Source: Candidatus Woesearchaeota archaeon | GTDB lineage: Archaea > Nanobdellota > Nanobdellia > Woesearchaeales > GW2011-AR4 | DNA length: 31,242 nucleotides | Direction: 5' to 3' | Assembly (NCBI GenBank): GCA_016185815.1 | Contig: JACPMT010000006.1 | Coordinates: forward strand, 1 to 31,242 | In this document: positions 13,945 through 21,941 of the stretch, piece by piece | How the letters are laid out: each line of letters starts with the position of its first letter | Numbering within the stretch: the stretch's first letter is position 1 | The notes under the pieces: model-generated | Told to the model about the DNA's origin: nothing | Seen by the model: the letters and a program-made list of their open reading frames with translations, nothing else | Database searches by the model: none | Made by a program: the position numbers and the translations under genes

Positions 13945-14209
13945 ATGTTAAGGGCAGGAAGAACTGAAAGAATAAACTGAAGGACAACTTTAACGAAAAC
14001 CCAATAACTATCAACCATCAAACAAAAAACATAAAAAATCAATAAAATCAAAAAAACCTAAACCAAAAATGTTCCTTCTTCAATGCCCTAAATGCAAAAA
14101 TAAAATGAAATATCAAAGCAAAGATATTCATTCAATGGGCAATAAGAAAAAATGTGTTTATTGCGGGAGAGTTTTTTCTGTTAATAAAACAATTATTAAG
14201 AAAATATAG
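13945..14209 (+). pseudogene. Small zinc-ribbon protein, apparently frameshifted twice
   Basis: The clear part is a 46-codon frame from ATG 14069 to 14209: MFLLQCPKCKNKMKYQSKDI, then KKCVYCGRVFSVNKT. It has two CxxC pairs forming one zinc ribbon and a basic end. Upstream, two other frames give peptide that looks like the missing N-terminus: MLRAGRTERI from ATG 13945, then KLKDNFNENPITINHQTKNI ending KNQ. Adding one A in the AAA near 13974 and one A near 14041 would join all three into a protein of about 88 residues. If the indels are not real, the gene is the 46-residue ribbon alone. A nucleic-acid-binding role is likely from the basic, Lys-rich linker but not shown. Confidence 0.5.
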
Positions 14210-14336
14210 TGTAAATAATCATATCTTTTCCATATAGTAAATTTCTATATTGAAAATAATATAAAAACATAACCCTTATAAAGCGTAAAACATACCATTT
14301 TATAGACGATAAATTGGCATCCAAATTCTTTAAAAA
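14210..14336 (+). promoter_or_regulatory. Upstream region of gyrA with TATA-like boxes
   Basis: CTTATAAAG at 14275-14283 is the best TATA box and lies about 57 nt before ATG 14337, giving a leader of about 30 nt. TTTTATAGA at 14297-14305, about 35 nt upstream, is an alternative. The rest is AT-rich without a gene. Confidence 0.45.
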
Positions 14337-16694
14337 ATGACAGAAGAAACAGGGCAAAAATTAGGCACAAGAATAGTGCCAAGAATCATCCAGGATGAGA
14401 TGAAACAGGCTTACCTTGATTATTCTATGTCAGTGATAGTAGGCAGAGCGCTTCCAGATGTGAGAGATGGTCTTAAACCAGTTCACAGGCGTGTTCTTTA
14501 TACAATGTGGGAGATTGGGCTGACTCATGACAAGCCTTTCAAAAAAGCCGCTAATGTAGTTGGAAATTGCATGGCTCGTTTTCATCCCCATTCTGATGCC
14601 GCAATTTACGACACTCTCGTTCGATTAGCCCAGGATTTCTCAATGAGATACCCTTTAGTCGACGGACAAGGCAATTTCGGCTCTATTGACGGAGATCCTC
14701 CGGCTGCAATGAGGTATACAGAATGCCGCTTAACAAAGCTCGCAGAAGAGATGCTTGAGGACATTGACAAAAGAACTGTGCGTTTCATCCCAAATTTTGA
14801 CAACAGCGCAACAGAGCCGATTGTGCTGCCTTCAAAATTGCCAAATTTACTGATTAACGGAAGCTCCGGGATTGCAGTCGGAATGGCAACAAATATTCCG
14901 CCGCATAACATTGGAGAGGTAATTGACGCTGTAATCAGCCAGATAGACAATCCTGATTTGAGCATAGAAGAAATAATGCGGATTATCAAAGGGCCGGATT
15001 TCCCGACAGGAGCGTTCATCTGCGGCAGAAACGGAATCAAGGAGGCATACTCAACCGGAAGGGGCAAAATCCTTGTAAGGGCGAAAACAAGCATCGAGCA
15101 AAGCAAAAACAAGTCTGCAATTGTTGTTCATGAAATACCATTTATGGTTAATAAATCAGAGCTTCTGGAGGAGATAGCAGGCCTTGTAAGCGACAAGAGG
15201 ATCATCGGCATTTCTGACTTAAGGGACGAAAGCGACAGGCACGGCATAAGGGTTATTATAGAGCTTAAGAAAGACGCCGATGCCAATATTGTGCTTAACC
15301 AGTTATTCCAGCACACAAGAATGCAGGCGACATTCGGCATTATAATGCTTGCCCTTGTCAACAACGAGCCAAAAGTCCTGAATATCAGGCAGCTGATCCA
15401 TTATTACATAGAGCACAGGAAGGACGTTGTAAGAAAAAGGACTTTGTTTGGCTTAAACAAGGCGCAGACAAGAGCGCACATTCTTGAAGGGCTGATAGTG
15501 GCGTTAACAAACATAAATAACGTCATTAAGCTGATCAAGGACAGCAAATCAGTGGAAACCGCAAAGCAGGCATTAACATTAAATTTTAACCTGACAAACG
15601 AGCAGGCTGTCGCAATCCTTGAGATGAGGCTGCAAAGGCTGACATCGCTGGAACAGGAGAAAATAAGGCAGGAGCATTCTGATTTGCTGAAATTGATTGA
15701 GGAGTTAAAGTCTATCCTGTCAAATCCCCAGAAAATACTGGACATAATAAAAAAAGAGTCTGCTGAGATGGCCATAACCATAACTAACTCCGGCTACATC
15801 AAGAGGCTGCCGCTGCAGACATACAAGCTTCAGCATAGGGGAGGCAAAGGGGTAATAGCGACAACAACAAAAGACGAGGACATTGTAAAGGACATCTTTG
15901 TTGCAAGCATGCATTCCTACATTCTTTTCTTTACAAACAAGGGAAAAGTGCACTGGATTAAGGTCTATAACCTGCCTGAAGCCAGCAGGCAGGCAAGGGG
16001 CAAGGCCATTGTGAATCTTCTTGAACTGCAGAATGATGAAATTGTCACAGCATTTGTGCCTGTAAGGAATTTTGACAATACGCATTATCTCATAATGTCA
16101 ACAAAAAAAGGAACAGTCAAGAAAACAGGGCTCATGGCTTACAGCAATCCCAGAAAACATGGAATTGTCGCAATCAAGCTTGAGCAGAATGACGAATTGA
16201 TTAATGTTGAATTGACAGACGGAAACCAGCAGATTATTCTGGCGACCAAGAATGGAAATGCTGTAAGGTTTGAAGAGCGGAATGTAAGGCCAACAGGGAG
16301 ATCTGCCCAGGGGGTCAGAGGAATAAGCCTAAAAGACAACGACGAGGTCATAGGCATGGTTGTTGCGTCAGATGAAAAGACGCTGCTTAGCGTAACGGAA
16401 AACGGCTATGGCAAAAGAACCCCGATTGCAGAGTACAGGCTCATCAACAGGGGAGGCTCAGGGGTTATTAACATACAATGCAGCGAACGCAATGGCAAAG
16501 TTGTTTCCATATGCCCTGTGGCAGAAAATGACGACATTATTTTCATAAGCAAGAATGGCATCATAATAAGGGTGCCTGCAACAGATATTTCTGTAATTGG
16601 AAGAAATACGCAAGGAGTTACTATAATGAAACTGGAAGCAAATGACAAGGTTGTGAGCGCTGTCAAAGTGGCGAGAGAGAATAATAACCACTAA
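14337..16694 (+). CDS. gyrA: DNA gyrase subunit A
   Basis: The 785-residue protein starts RIVPRIIQDEMKQAYLDYSM and has GRALPDVRDGLKPVHRRVLY. The active-site tyrosine is Tyr127 in AAMRYTECRL, matching E. coli Tyr122. The breakage-reunion domain runs to about 480. A C-terminal six-blade beta-pinwheel follows, with GyrA box QHRGGKG at 499-505 and repeated GR/KG turns (GRSAQGVRG, GGSGVI, GRNTQGVT). The box shows it is gyrase, not topoisomerase IV ParC, so with GyrB it can introduce negative supercoils. Gyrase in archaea derives from bacteria by transfer. gyrB is not in this window, although gyrB and gyrA are often adjacent. The cca gene follows with its own TATA box. Confidence 0.96.
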   Translation: MTEETGQKLGTRIVPRIIQDEMKQAYLDYSMSVIVGRALPDVRDGLKPVHRRVLYTMWEIGLTHDKPFKKAANVVGNCMARFHPHSDAAIYDTLVRLAQDFSMRYPLVDGQGNFGSIDGDPPAAMRYTECRLTKLAEEMLEDIDKRTVRFIPNFDNSATEPIVLPSKLPNLLINGSSGIAVGMATNIPPHNIGEVIDAVISQIDNPDLSIEEIMRIIKGPDFPTGAFICGRNGIKEAYSTGRGKILVRAKTSIEQSKNKSAIVVHEIPFMVNKSELLEEIAGLVSDKRIIGISDLRDESDRHGIRVIIELKKDADANIVLNQLFQHTRMQATFGIIMLALVNNEPKVLNIRQLIHYYIEHRKDVVRKRTLFGLNKAQTRAHILEGLIVALTNINNVIKLIKDSKSVETAKQALTLNFNLTNEQAVAILEMRLQRLTSLEQEKIRQEHSDLLKLIEELKSILSNPQKILDIIKKESAEMAITITNSGYIKRLPLQTYKLQHRGGKGVIATTTKDEDIVKDIFVASMHSYILFFTNKGKVHWIKVYNLPEASRQARGKAIVNLLELQNDEIVTAFVPVRNFDNTHYLIMSTKKGTVKKTGLMAYSNPRKHGIVAIKLEQNDELINVELTDGNQQIILATKNGNAVRFEERNVRPTGRSAQGVRGISLKDNDEVIGMVVASDEKTLLSVTENGYGKRTPIAEYRLINRGGSGVINIQCSERNGKVVSICPVAENDDIIFISKNGIIIRVPATDISVIGRNTQGVTIMKLEANDKVVSAVKVARENNNH

Positions 16695-16704
16695 AAAACA
16701 AACT

Positions 16705-16713
16705 TTTTTATAG
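16705..16713 (+). promoter_or_regulatory. TATA box of cca
   Basis: TTTTTATAG is centred 26 nt before ATG 16735, so the in-frame codon at 16717 is not the likely start. Confidence 0.55.
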
Positions 16714-16734
16714 CAATTGAAGTTGTTTCTACCC

Positions 16735-17985
16735 ATGAAAATCAAGCAAATACTTGATGAAGCGCTTAAGGAAATACAGCCTGATAAAAATTATGAGAAA
16801 GAGATATTTGAAAAACTAGACTTTATAATTAAAAAAATCAGCCAAAAAAACATCAAGGCAATTTTTGGAGGCTCAGGCGCAAAAGGCACCTGGCTAAAGA
16901 CCTTTGACGCTGACATTTTTGTCTTATTCGATTACAGGAAATTCAAGGACAAAAGCGACAAGTTGCCGGATATTCTGGAAAAGATATTAAGGAAAAAATT
17001 CAGCAATGCCATTAGGCTGCACGGCTCCAGGGATTATTTCCAAATCAAGCAAAACAAATTCACATTTGAAATAGTGCCAATCCTGAAAATCCAGAAGGCA
17101 GAGCAGGCAAAGAACATAACGGATGTAAGCCCTTTGCACTCGAGATGGGTCCTAAAACACAAAAAGCTCGTTAACGAGATGAAACTTACAAAGCAGTTCT
17201 GCCAGGCTCAAAATGTCTACGGCGCGGAAAGCTATATAAGGGGATTTTCAGGCTATACATGTGAAATCCTTACTGCTTACTATGGCTCTTTTCTGAATTT
17301 AATAAGGAATGCAACAAAATGGGAGGATAAGGTTGTTGTTGACGCGCAGAAGTACTACAAAGGAAAAGATGTATTTAAACTAGTCAACACCTCCAAGCTT
17401 GTGTCGCCGTTGATAGTCATAGACCCTGTGCAGAAAGACAGGAATGCGGCAGCAGCATTGGGCACCGAAAAATTTGAGCATTTTAAAAATGCTACAAAAG
17501 AGTTCCTGAAAAATCCATCAAAGGAATCTTTTGCCAGAAAAAACCTAAAATCATTATTTTTAAAAGAAAAAACGAACAATGCGGAATTAATAATCATCCA
17601 AGCAAGCCCGTTAAGCGGAAAAACAGATGTTGTCGGAGTCAAGTTACTGAAAATTTATGAATTTCTAAACGAAAAATTACAAAAGCAGGGATTTAGAACA
17701 AAAAAAACTGACTGGGAGTGGGATAAAAGAAATAATGCAATATTCTATTTTTTGTTTGACAAAAAGCCACTGTCAAAATTCATTAAAATTGAAGGACCCC
17801 CTATTAAAATAAGACAGCATGCTGAAAATTTCAAAAGAATGCATAAAAAAACATTCGTCAAGAACAATAAAATATACGCATTGGAGCAACGAGATTGCAC
17901 AAAGCCTCTCGATTTATTTAAAAATCTTGTAAAAAGCCAATTTGTAAAAGAAAGAGCCAAATCAATCAAAATAGAAATTCTCTAA
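16735..17985 (+). CDS. cca: CCA-adding tRNA nucleotidyltransferase, archaeal class I
   Basis: The 416-residue protein adds CCA to tRNA 3' ends. It has the class I nucleotidyltransferase core GGSGAKGTWLKTFDADIFVL (GGS at 45-47, Asp58 and Asp60 as metal ligands), then RLHGSRDYFQIKQNKFTFEI with the third acidic residue (Glu) in the following strand. The central tRNA-binding domain carries SPLHSRWVLKH and VYGAESYIRGFSGYTCEIL. The archaeal tail domain ends SQFVKERAKSIKIEIL. Both tRNA genes in this window lack encoded CCA, matching the need for this enzyme. The last 75 bases of the gene and the next 11 bases are repeated, in diverged form, immediately downstream. Confidence 0.93.
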   Translation: MKIKQILDEALKEIQPDKNYEKEIFEKLDFIIKKISQKNIKAIFGGSGAKGTWLKTFDADIFVLFDYRKFKDKSDKLPDILEKILRKKFSNAIRLHGSRDYFQIKQNKFTFEIVPILKIQKAEQAKNITDVSPLHSRWVLKHKKLVNEMKLTKQFCQAQNVYGAESYIRGFSGYTCEILTAYYGSFLNLIRNATKWEDKVVVDAQKYYKGKDVFKLVNTSKLVSPLIVIDPVQKDRNAAAALGTEKFEHFKNATKEFLKNPSKESFARKNLKSLFLKEKTNNAELIIIQASPLSGKTDVVGVKLLKIYEFLNEKLQKQGFRTKKTDWEWDKRNNAIFYFLFDKKPLSKFIKIEGPPIKIRQHAENFKRMHKKTFVKNNKIYALEQRDCTKPLDLFKNLVKSQFVKERAKSIKIEIL

Positions 17986-17996
17986 AATGCAAGCAG
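17911..17996 (+). repeat. 86-bp imperfect tandem repeat, copy 1 (within and after cca)
   Basis: This copy covers the last 75 bases of cca including the stop, plus ATGCAAGCAG. It aligns to copy 2 without gaps, with 17 differences in 86 bases (about 80 percent identity). Confidence 0.9.
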
Positions 17997-18082
17997 GAAT
18001 TATTAAGGAATCTTGTCAAAGAGCGGTTTGTAACGGAAAGATGCAAATCAATAAAAATCGAAATTCTCTAAAATGCAGGCAG
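17997..18082 (+). repeat. 86-bp imperfect tandem repeat, copy 2 (diverged cca tail plus start of next gene)
   Basis: Read in the cca frame, this copy encodes ELLRNLVKERFVTERCKSIK then IEIL and a stop at 18069-18071, followed by ATGCAGGCAG, the true start of the downstream gene. Relative to copy 1 (DLFKNLVKSQFVKERAKSIK), several changes are conservative or synonymous, so it looks like the tail of a homologous cca gene, not a fresh copy of copy 1. Confidence 0.9.
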
Positions 18083-19047
18083 TAATACTCGCGGCTGGAA
18101 AATCTACAAGAACATATCCATTGACTCTTACAAGGCCGAAGCCTTTGCTTAAAATTGCAAACAAGACTTTGCTGGAGCATAATCTAGACAATTTGAATAA
18201 TGCTGTAGATGAGGTTATTCTTGTTGTTGGTTACAAAAAAGACATGATTAAAAAATATATCGGCAACAGGTACCAAAATTTAAAAATCAAATATGTTGTG
18301 CAAAAGCGGCAGCTTGGGACAGCGCATGCAGTTTCTTTAGCGGAACCATACATTAAAGACAGATTTGTCTTGCTTATGGGCGATGACCTCTATTCAAAGG
18401 AAGACATTAAGAATTGCATCAAGCACAGGTACTCAATATTAACAACAAAGGCAAAAAATCCGCAAAACTTCGGGGTAATCGTTGAGAGGAATGGGATTCT
18501 TGCGGATTTTATTGAAAAACCAAGAAAATTCGTTTCAAACTTGATAAGCACGGCATTTTATTCATTAGACAAAAAGATATTCAAGCATATCAAAAAAATC
18601 AAGAAATCAAAAAGAAATGAATTTGAGATGCCTGACGCAGTCAAATCATTGGCTAAAAAGCAAAAAATAATGTGCGTTACGGCGCGGCAATGGCTGCCTA
18701 TTGTTTATGCTATTGACTTGCTAAAAGCTGATAAAGCGCTAAGAAGAAATAAGAGTGTTAGCGGCAAAAATTCTAAAATATACGGAAATGTCAAAAATTC
18801 CAGCGTTGGAAACAACTGTGCTATAAAAGGCAATGTTGAAGATTCAATTATAATGGATAAATCCGTCATTGAAAAAAATTCTGTCATTAAAAATTCCGTC
18901 GTAGGGGAGAGAACTTACATTGACGGCAAAATATATAATTCCATTATAGCGGATAATTCAAAAATAATGAATTCAATCATCAAAAACTGCAAAATCTGGC
19001 CAAATAAGAAAATTTCAAATAAAATTGTAGAGCACGACTCCAAATGA
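18073..19047 (+). CDS. Sugar-1-phosphate nucleotidyltransferase with left-handed beta-helix
   Basis: The 324-residue protein begins MQAVILAAGKSTRTYPLTLT, the GxGTRxxPLT-type nucleotide loop (here GKSTRTYPLT), followed by RPKPLLKIANKTLLEHNLDN. The catalytic-domain landmarks LGTAHAV, LLMGDDLY and NFGVIVERNG and FIEKP are present. From about residue 240 a hexapeptide-repeat beta-helix follows (KIYGNVKNSSVGNNCAIKGN and similar). This layout fits GlmU-like UTP-, dTTP- or GTP-dependent enzymes in archaea; the exact sugar cannot be told. There is no C-terminal acetyltransferase core beyond the repeats. Its start lies in the second copy of the 86-bp repeat. It is the first gene of a four-gene overlapping operon with lipid-carrier genes, suggesting supply of an NDP-sugar for glycan assembly. 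Confidence 0.85.
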   Translation: MQAVILAAGKSTRTYPLTLTRPKPLLKIANKTLLEHNLDNLNNAVDEVILVVGYKKDMIKKYIGNRYQNLKIKYVVQKRQLGTAHAVSLAEPYIKDRFVLLMGDDLYSKEDIKNCIKHRYSILTTKAKNPQNFGVIVERNGILADFIEKPRKFVSNLISTAFYSLDKKIFKHIKKIKKSKRNEFEMPDAVKSLAKKQKIMCVTARQWLPIVYAIDLLKADKALRRNKSVSGKNSKIYGNVKNSSVGNNCAIKGNVEDSIIMDKSVIEKNSVIKNSVVGERTYIDGKIYNSIIADNSKIMNSIIKNCKIWPNKKISNKIVEHDSK

Positions 19048-19661
19048 TTGTCGAAAAAATTGTCGAATACACAGTTCTTGGCATGTCTATAGGTGGCTAT
19101 TTCGGGCTTTTTGTTTTGATGGCGCTTGAGAGCATGGTGGCTCCTGTACCGAGCGAAGTCGTGATGCCGTTTGCAGGCTACTTGGTCCTGCAAGGACGCT
19201 TTGATTTCTGGATTGCGGTTTTGGTCAGCGGCTTGGGCTCTGTTTTCGGCTCTTTAATGTCCTATTACATGGGAGCATACCTTGGCAGGCCTTTTGCATT
19301 GAAATTCGGGAAATACCTCCTGCTTGAAGAAGAGCATCTTGAGTGGACTGAAAAATGGTTCAGGAATCAAGGGGAAAAAACAATTTTCATCAGCAGGTTT
19401 GTGCCTGTTGTAAGGCACCTGATTTCAATACCTGCAGGAATGGCGAAAATGCGCATGCGAAAATTCCTGGTTTATACTTTTGCCGGCGCTGCGATATGGA
19501 ATTTTATATTATTGTATGCTGGCTTTAAGCTCGGCGAGCACTGGGATAAAATCCACCAATACTCAAGAGAATTGGATATAGTATTTGCAATTGCTGTTGC
19601 GCTGTTTCTGGCATATTTTGTATGGAAGCACCATAAGAGGAGAAATGAGAAAGGCAAATAA
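19044..19661 (+). CDS. DedA/SNARE-associated (VTT) family membrane protein
   Basis: The 205-residue protein has about five hydrophobic segments. Family motifs are LESMVAPVPSEVVMPFAGYL (the E-x-x-x-P-x-P-[SG]-E motif), GSVFGSLMSYYMGAYLGRPF (G-x-x-x-G-x-x-x-x-Y-x-x-G) and FISRFVPVVRHLISIPAGMA (the F-x-x-R-[FY]-x-P-x-x-R-x-x-x-x-x-x-AG motif). DedA-family proteins include undecaprenyl-phosphate flippases in bacteria (UptA), and DUF368 proteins share this role. It overlaps the previous gene by ATGA. With PAP2 and the SEC59-like protein downstream, a role in recycling a polyprenyl-phosphate carrier is an attractive inference. Confidence 0.88.
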   Translation: MIVEKIVEYTVLGMSIGGYFGLFVLMALESMVAPVPSEVVMPFAGYLVLQGRFDFWIAVLVSGLGSVFGSLMSYYMGAYLGRPFALKFGKYLLLEEEHLEWTEKWFRNQGEKTIFISRFVPVVRHLISIPAGMAKMRMRKFLVYTFAGAAIWNFILLYAGFKLGEHWDKIHQYSRELDIVFAIAVALFLAYFVWKHHKRRNEKGK

Positions 19662-20211
19662 TATCCTGGCATTAATAATCGGAATTCTGCTTTTTCTTGT
19701 ATCCTATAGTTTTGACCAACAGGTAAGCTTGTTCTTTAAGGATGCAAAATTCGCATTTTTAGATGATATTCTTGGCGTTGCCACCAACTTCGGGGTTGTA
19801 ATGGTAATAATGCTGCTCCTTCCATCCATTATTTTTTGCAAAAAAAACAGGAAGATCATTTATTTGCTGTGGCTGGCTTTTCTTGTTTCGGTTATTGCGG
19901 CTTTTATAATCAAATTAATTGTTTTAAGGCAAAGGCCTATAGAGGCGTTAACTTACCCATTTACCAGCATGATTAACTACTCATTCCCAAGCATGCACGC
20001 CATGGTTGCATTCTCGTTATTGCCACTGCTTATGAAATATTTGCCGAAACAAAAAACTTTTTGGGTTGCATTTGCCTTTTTGGTTGCATTCAGCAGAATT
20101 TACTTTGGATTTCACTTCCTAAGCGATGTTGTTTTTGGAGCTTTTGCAGGATATTTTATCGGGGGTTATTTGCTGAAATTATATGAAAAGAAAAAGCTAT
20201 GGCTAAAATAA
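19645..20211 (+). CDS. PAP2-family membrane phosphatase
   Basis: The 188-residue protein carries all three PAP2 motifs: KLIVLRQRP (KxxxxxxRP), SFPSMHA (PSxH, with Met in place of Gly) and SRIYFGFHFLSDVVFG (SRxxxxxHxxxD). About five or six membrane helices surround them. Such enzymes remove a phosphate from polyprenyl diphosphate or from lipid phosphates. ATG 19645 with GAGGAGA just upstream is the start; it overlaps the DedA gene by 17 nt. The next gene overlaps its end by 13 nt. Together with the SEC59-like kinase, it could set the level of prenyl phosphate and alcohol. Confidence 0.88.
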   Translation: MRKANNILALIIGILLFLVSYSFDQQVSLFFKDAKFAFLDDILGVATNFGVVMVIMLLLPSIIFCKKNRKIIYLLWLAFLVSVIAAFIIKLIVLRQRPIEALTYPFTSMINYSFPSMHAMVAFSLLPLLMKYLPKQKTFWVAFAFLVAFSRIYFGFHFLSDVVFGAFAGYFIGGYLLKLYEKKKLWLK

Positions 20212-20792
20212 ATAAATTCGAATGGAACAGGCAGCTTTTCCATATCTTTTTGGGCATGGGAATTGCAGCATTACTGGTTTACGATTTTATTGACAAGAAC
20301 AGAATATTGGCAGTAATCATTGCAGGGCTTATCCTTTCTTATTTAAGCAAAAAAACAAAGATTCCCATAATAAGCCAGATGCTACAAATATTTGAGCGCA
20401 GGGAAGATATCAAGAAATTCCCAGGCAAAGGAATTATCTTTTATTTTATAGGCACTTATATTGCTTTGCTGGTGTTCCCTAAAGATATAGCAATGGCTTC
20501 CATCATGGTTTTGGCATTAGGTGACTCTGTAAGCCATCTGTATGGGCTGCATTTTGGAAAAATAAAGAATCCATTGTCAAAGACAAAGTTCATTGAAGGC
20601 ACTATCGCTGGCTTAATATTTGGGTTCATAGGGGCTTTTGTGTTCCTGCCCTGGTGGGAGGCATTGTTTGCGTCCTTAGCTGCCATGATTGTTGAAGCGA
20701 TTGAGATTAAACTGGGAACACAGCAGGTTGACGACAATTTAATTGTTCCATTTGTTGCCGGAGTTGCTGTGTGGGCGGTAAGATTTGTTTAG
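20199..20792 (+). CDS. SEC59/DGK1-type CTP-dependent lipid kinase, second paralogue
   Basis: The 197-residue protein starts KINKFEWNRQLFHIFLGMGI (the R-x-x-x-H start of the dolichol-kinase superfamily). It contains SIMVLALGDSVSHLYGLHFG (nucleotide-binding loop with GDS) and AMIVEAIEIKLGTQQVDDNL followed by IVPF (E ... DDN motif). It has about seven membrane helices. It is related to the protein at 6031-6639 but differs in having KNPLSKTKFIEGTIAG, a K-[ST]xEGT patch typical of true SEC59/VTE5 members, which the other copy has as NKTWAGF. This suggests different substrates for the two. It is the last gene of the operon; a 105-bp gap with a TATA box separates it from moxR. Confidence 0.83.
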   Translation: MAKINKFEWNRQLFHIFLGMGIAALLVYDFIDKNRILAVIIAGLILSYLSKKTKIPIISQMLQIFERREDIKKFPGKGIIFYFIGTYIALLVFPKDIAMASIMVLALGDSVSHLYGLHFGKIKNPLSKTKFIEGTIAGLIFGFIGAFVFLPWWEALFASLAAMIVEAIEIKLGTQQVDDNLIVPFVAGVAVWAVRFV

Positions 20793-20849
20793 CAATACCA
20801 GCGAAAATTTTTCAATTTTTTTGGGCTTTGAAATACTTTGGATTTCAAA

Positions 20850-20860
20850 ACTTTTATAAA
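20850..20860 (+). promoter_or_regulatory. TATA box of the moxR/vWA operon
   Basis: ACTTTTATAAA lies about 40 nt before ATG 20898, implying a short leader of about 15 nt. The rest of 20793-20897 is AT-rich without a gene. Confidence 0.5.
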
Positions 20861-20897
20861 CAATTCTACCTTCTCTTTAAAGCCTATACACTTCAAA

Positions 20898-21941
20898 ATG
20901 CTATCCGAACAACTAAAGGAAATATTCCTCAAAAGCAAAGATTCTTTCACAGACATTCTTGGGCAGGAAAGCGCAAAGCAGGGGGTTAAGTCAGCCTTGC
21001 TGATGAACAGGCACATAATAATAGTAGGCGCTCCCGGAATTGGCAAGACAACTTTGGCAAAAAACATAGCAAAGCTGCTGCCGGATATTGATGTTGTCGA
21101 AGGTTGCAGTTATCACTGCACACCAAATGCACCAGTATGTCCTTCTTGCAGGCAATCAAAAAAACATAAAACAGCAAAGCTTGAAGGCTCAAAGCGCTTC
21201 GTGAGAATCCAAGGCTCGCCAGATCTGACTGTTGAGGACTTGCTAGGCGACATAGACCCGATAAAAGCCTTAAAATTCGGGCCTTTAAGCTTGGAAGCCT
21301 TCACTCCAGGCAAGATATTCAGAGCCAACAATGGAATTTTGTTTTTTGACGAGCTTAACAGATGCCCTGAAAAGCTGCAGAATGCATTGCTGCAGGTTCT
21401 TGAAGAGAAAAAAGCAACAATTGGCTCTTATGATGTGGATTTTGACGTAAACCTCATCTTTATAGGAACAATGAATCCAGAAGACACATCAACAGAAAAA
21501 TTAAGCGATGTTCTGCTGGACAGGTTTGACATTATCTATATGGATTATCCGGAAAGCACAGGTGTTGAGAAGAAAATTGTCGCTGCAAAAGGCAAAAAAA
21601 CAGCGAATATAAGCGAGGAACTTTTAAACTTGATAGTTTATTTTATAAGGCTGCTCAGGAGCGACGAAAAGCTTGAGAAAAAGCCAAGCGTAAGGGCTTC
21701 AATTGGGTTGTATGAAAGATCGCAGTCAAATGCCCTGCTTAACGGAAGAAAAAATGTCCAGTTTGAGGACATAAAAGAGGTGCTTGTCTCTGTTTTAAGC
21801 CACAGGATAAGGCTAAAGCCAAGCGTGAGATATTTGGAAAGCATTGAAGACTATATCAAAGAGCAGTTCCACAAAAATATAGAAGCAGTTAAATGGCAGA
21901 ACCATTTGGAAACAGAGCAAGAAGCTGGTGATTTACGGTAG
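20898..21941 (+). CDS. MoxR-type AAA+ ATPase with a four-Cys insert
   Basis: The 347-residue protein has Walker A GAPGIGKTT (residues 44-52), Walker B GILFFDELNR and sensor 1 LIFIGTMNPED, with VLLDRFDI (arginine-finger region) after it. This is the MoxR/magnesium-chelatase-like branch of AAA+ proteins. Right after the Walker A helix there is an insert with Cys70, Cys74, Cys81 and Cys84 (GCSYHCTPNAPVCPSC), a likely zinc site, as in Mg-chelatase-like ATPases. Together with the vWA protein downstream, such ATPases act as chaperones for metal or complex assembly. The in-frame codon at 20838 is less likely because it lies ahead of the TATA box. Confidence 0.88.
   Translation: MLSEQLKEIFLKSKDSFTDILGQESAKQGVKSALLMNRHIIIVGAPGIGKTTLAKNIAKLLPDIDVVEGCSYHCTPNAPVCPSCRQSKKHKTAKLEGSKRFVRIQGSPDLTVEDLLGDIDPIKALKFGPLSLEAFTPGKIFRANNGILFFDELNRCPEKLQNALLQVLEEKKATIGSYDVDFDVNLIFIGTMNPEDTSTEKLSDVLLDRFDIIYMDYPESTGVEKKIVAAKGKKTANISEELLNLIVYFIRLLRSDEKLEKKPSVRASIGLYERSQSNALLNGRKNVQFEDIKEVLVSVLSHRIRLKPSVRYLESIEDYIKEQFHKNIEAVKWQNHLETEQEAGDLR

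Noticed and set aside
13584..14051. Long minus-strand frame opposite the scpB tail
   Set aside because: It is a mirror of the A-rich scpB tail, giving Phe/Leu-rich peptide without any domain pattern.
17987..18085. Short frame starting MQAGIIKESC in copy 1 of the 86-bp repeat
   Set aside because: It arises from the duplicated start codon, has no family pattern, and ends soon after the second copy's ATG.
20793..20897. Possible extended N-terminus of MoxR from 20838
   Set aside because: That codon lies before the TATA box at 20850-20860; ATG 20898 fits the family start better.
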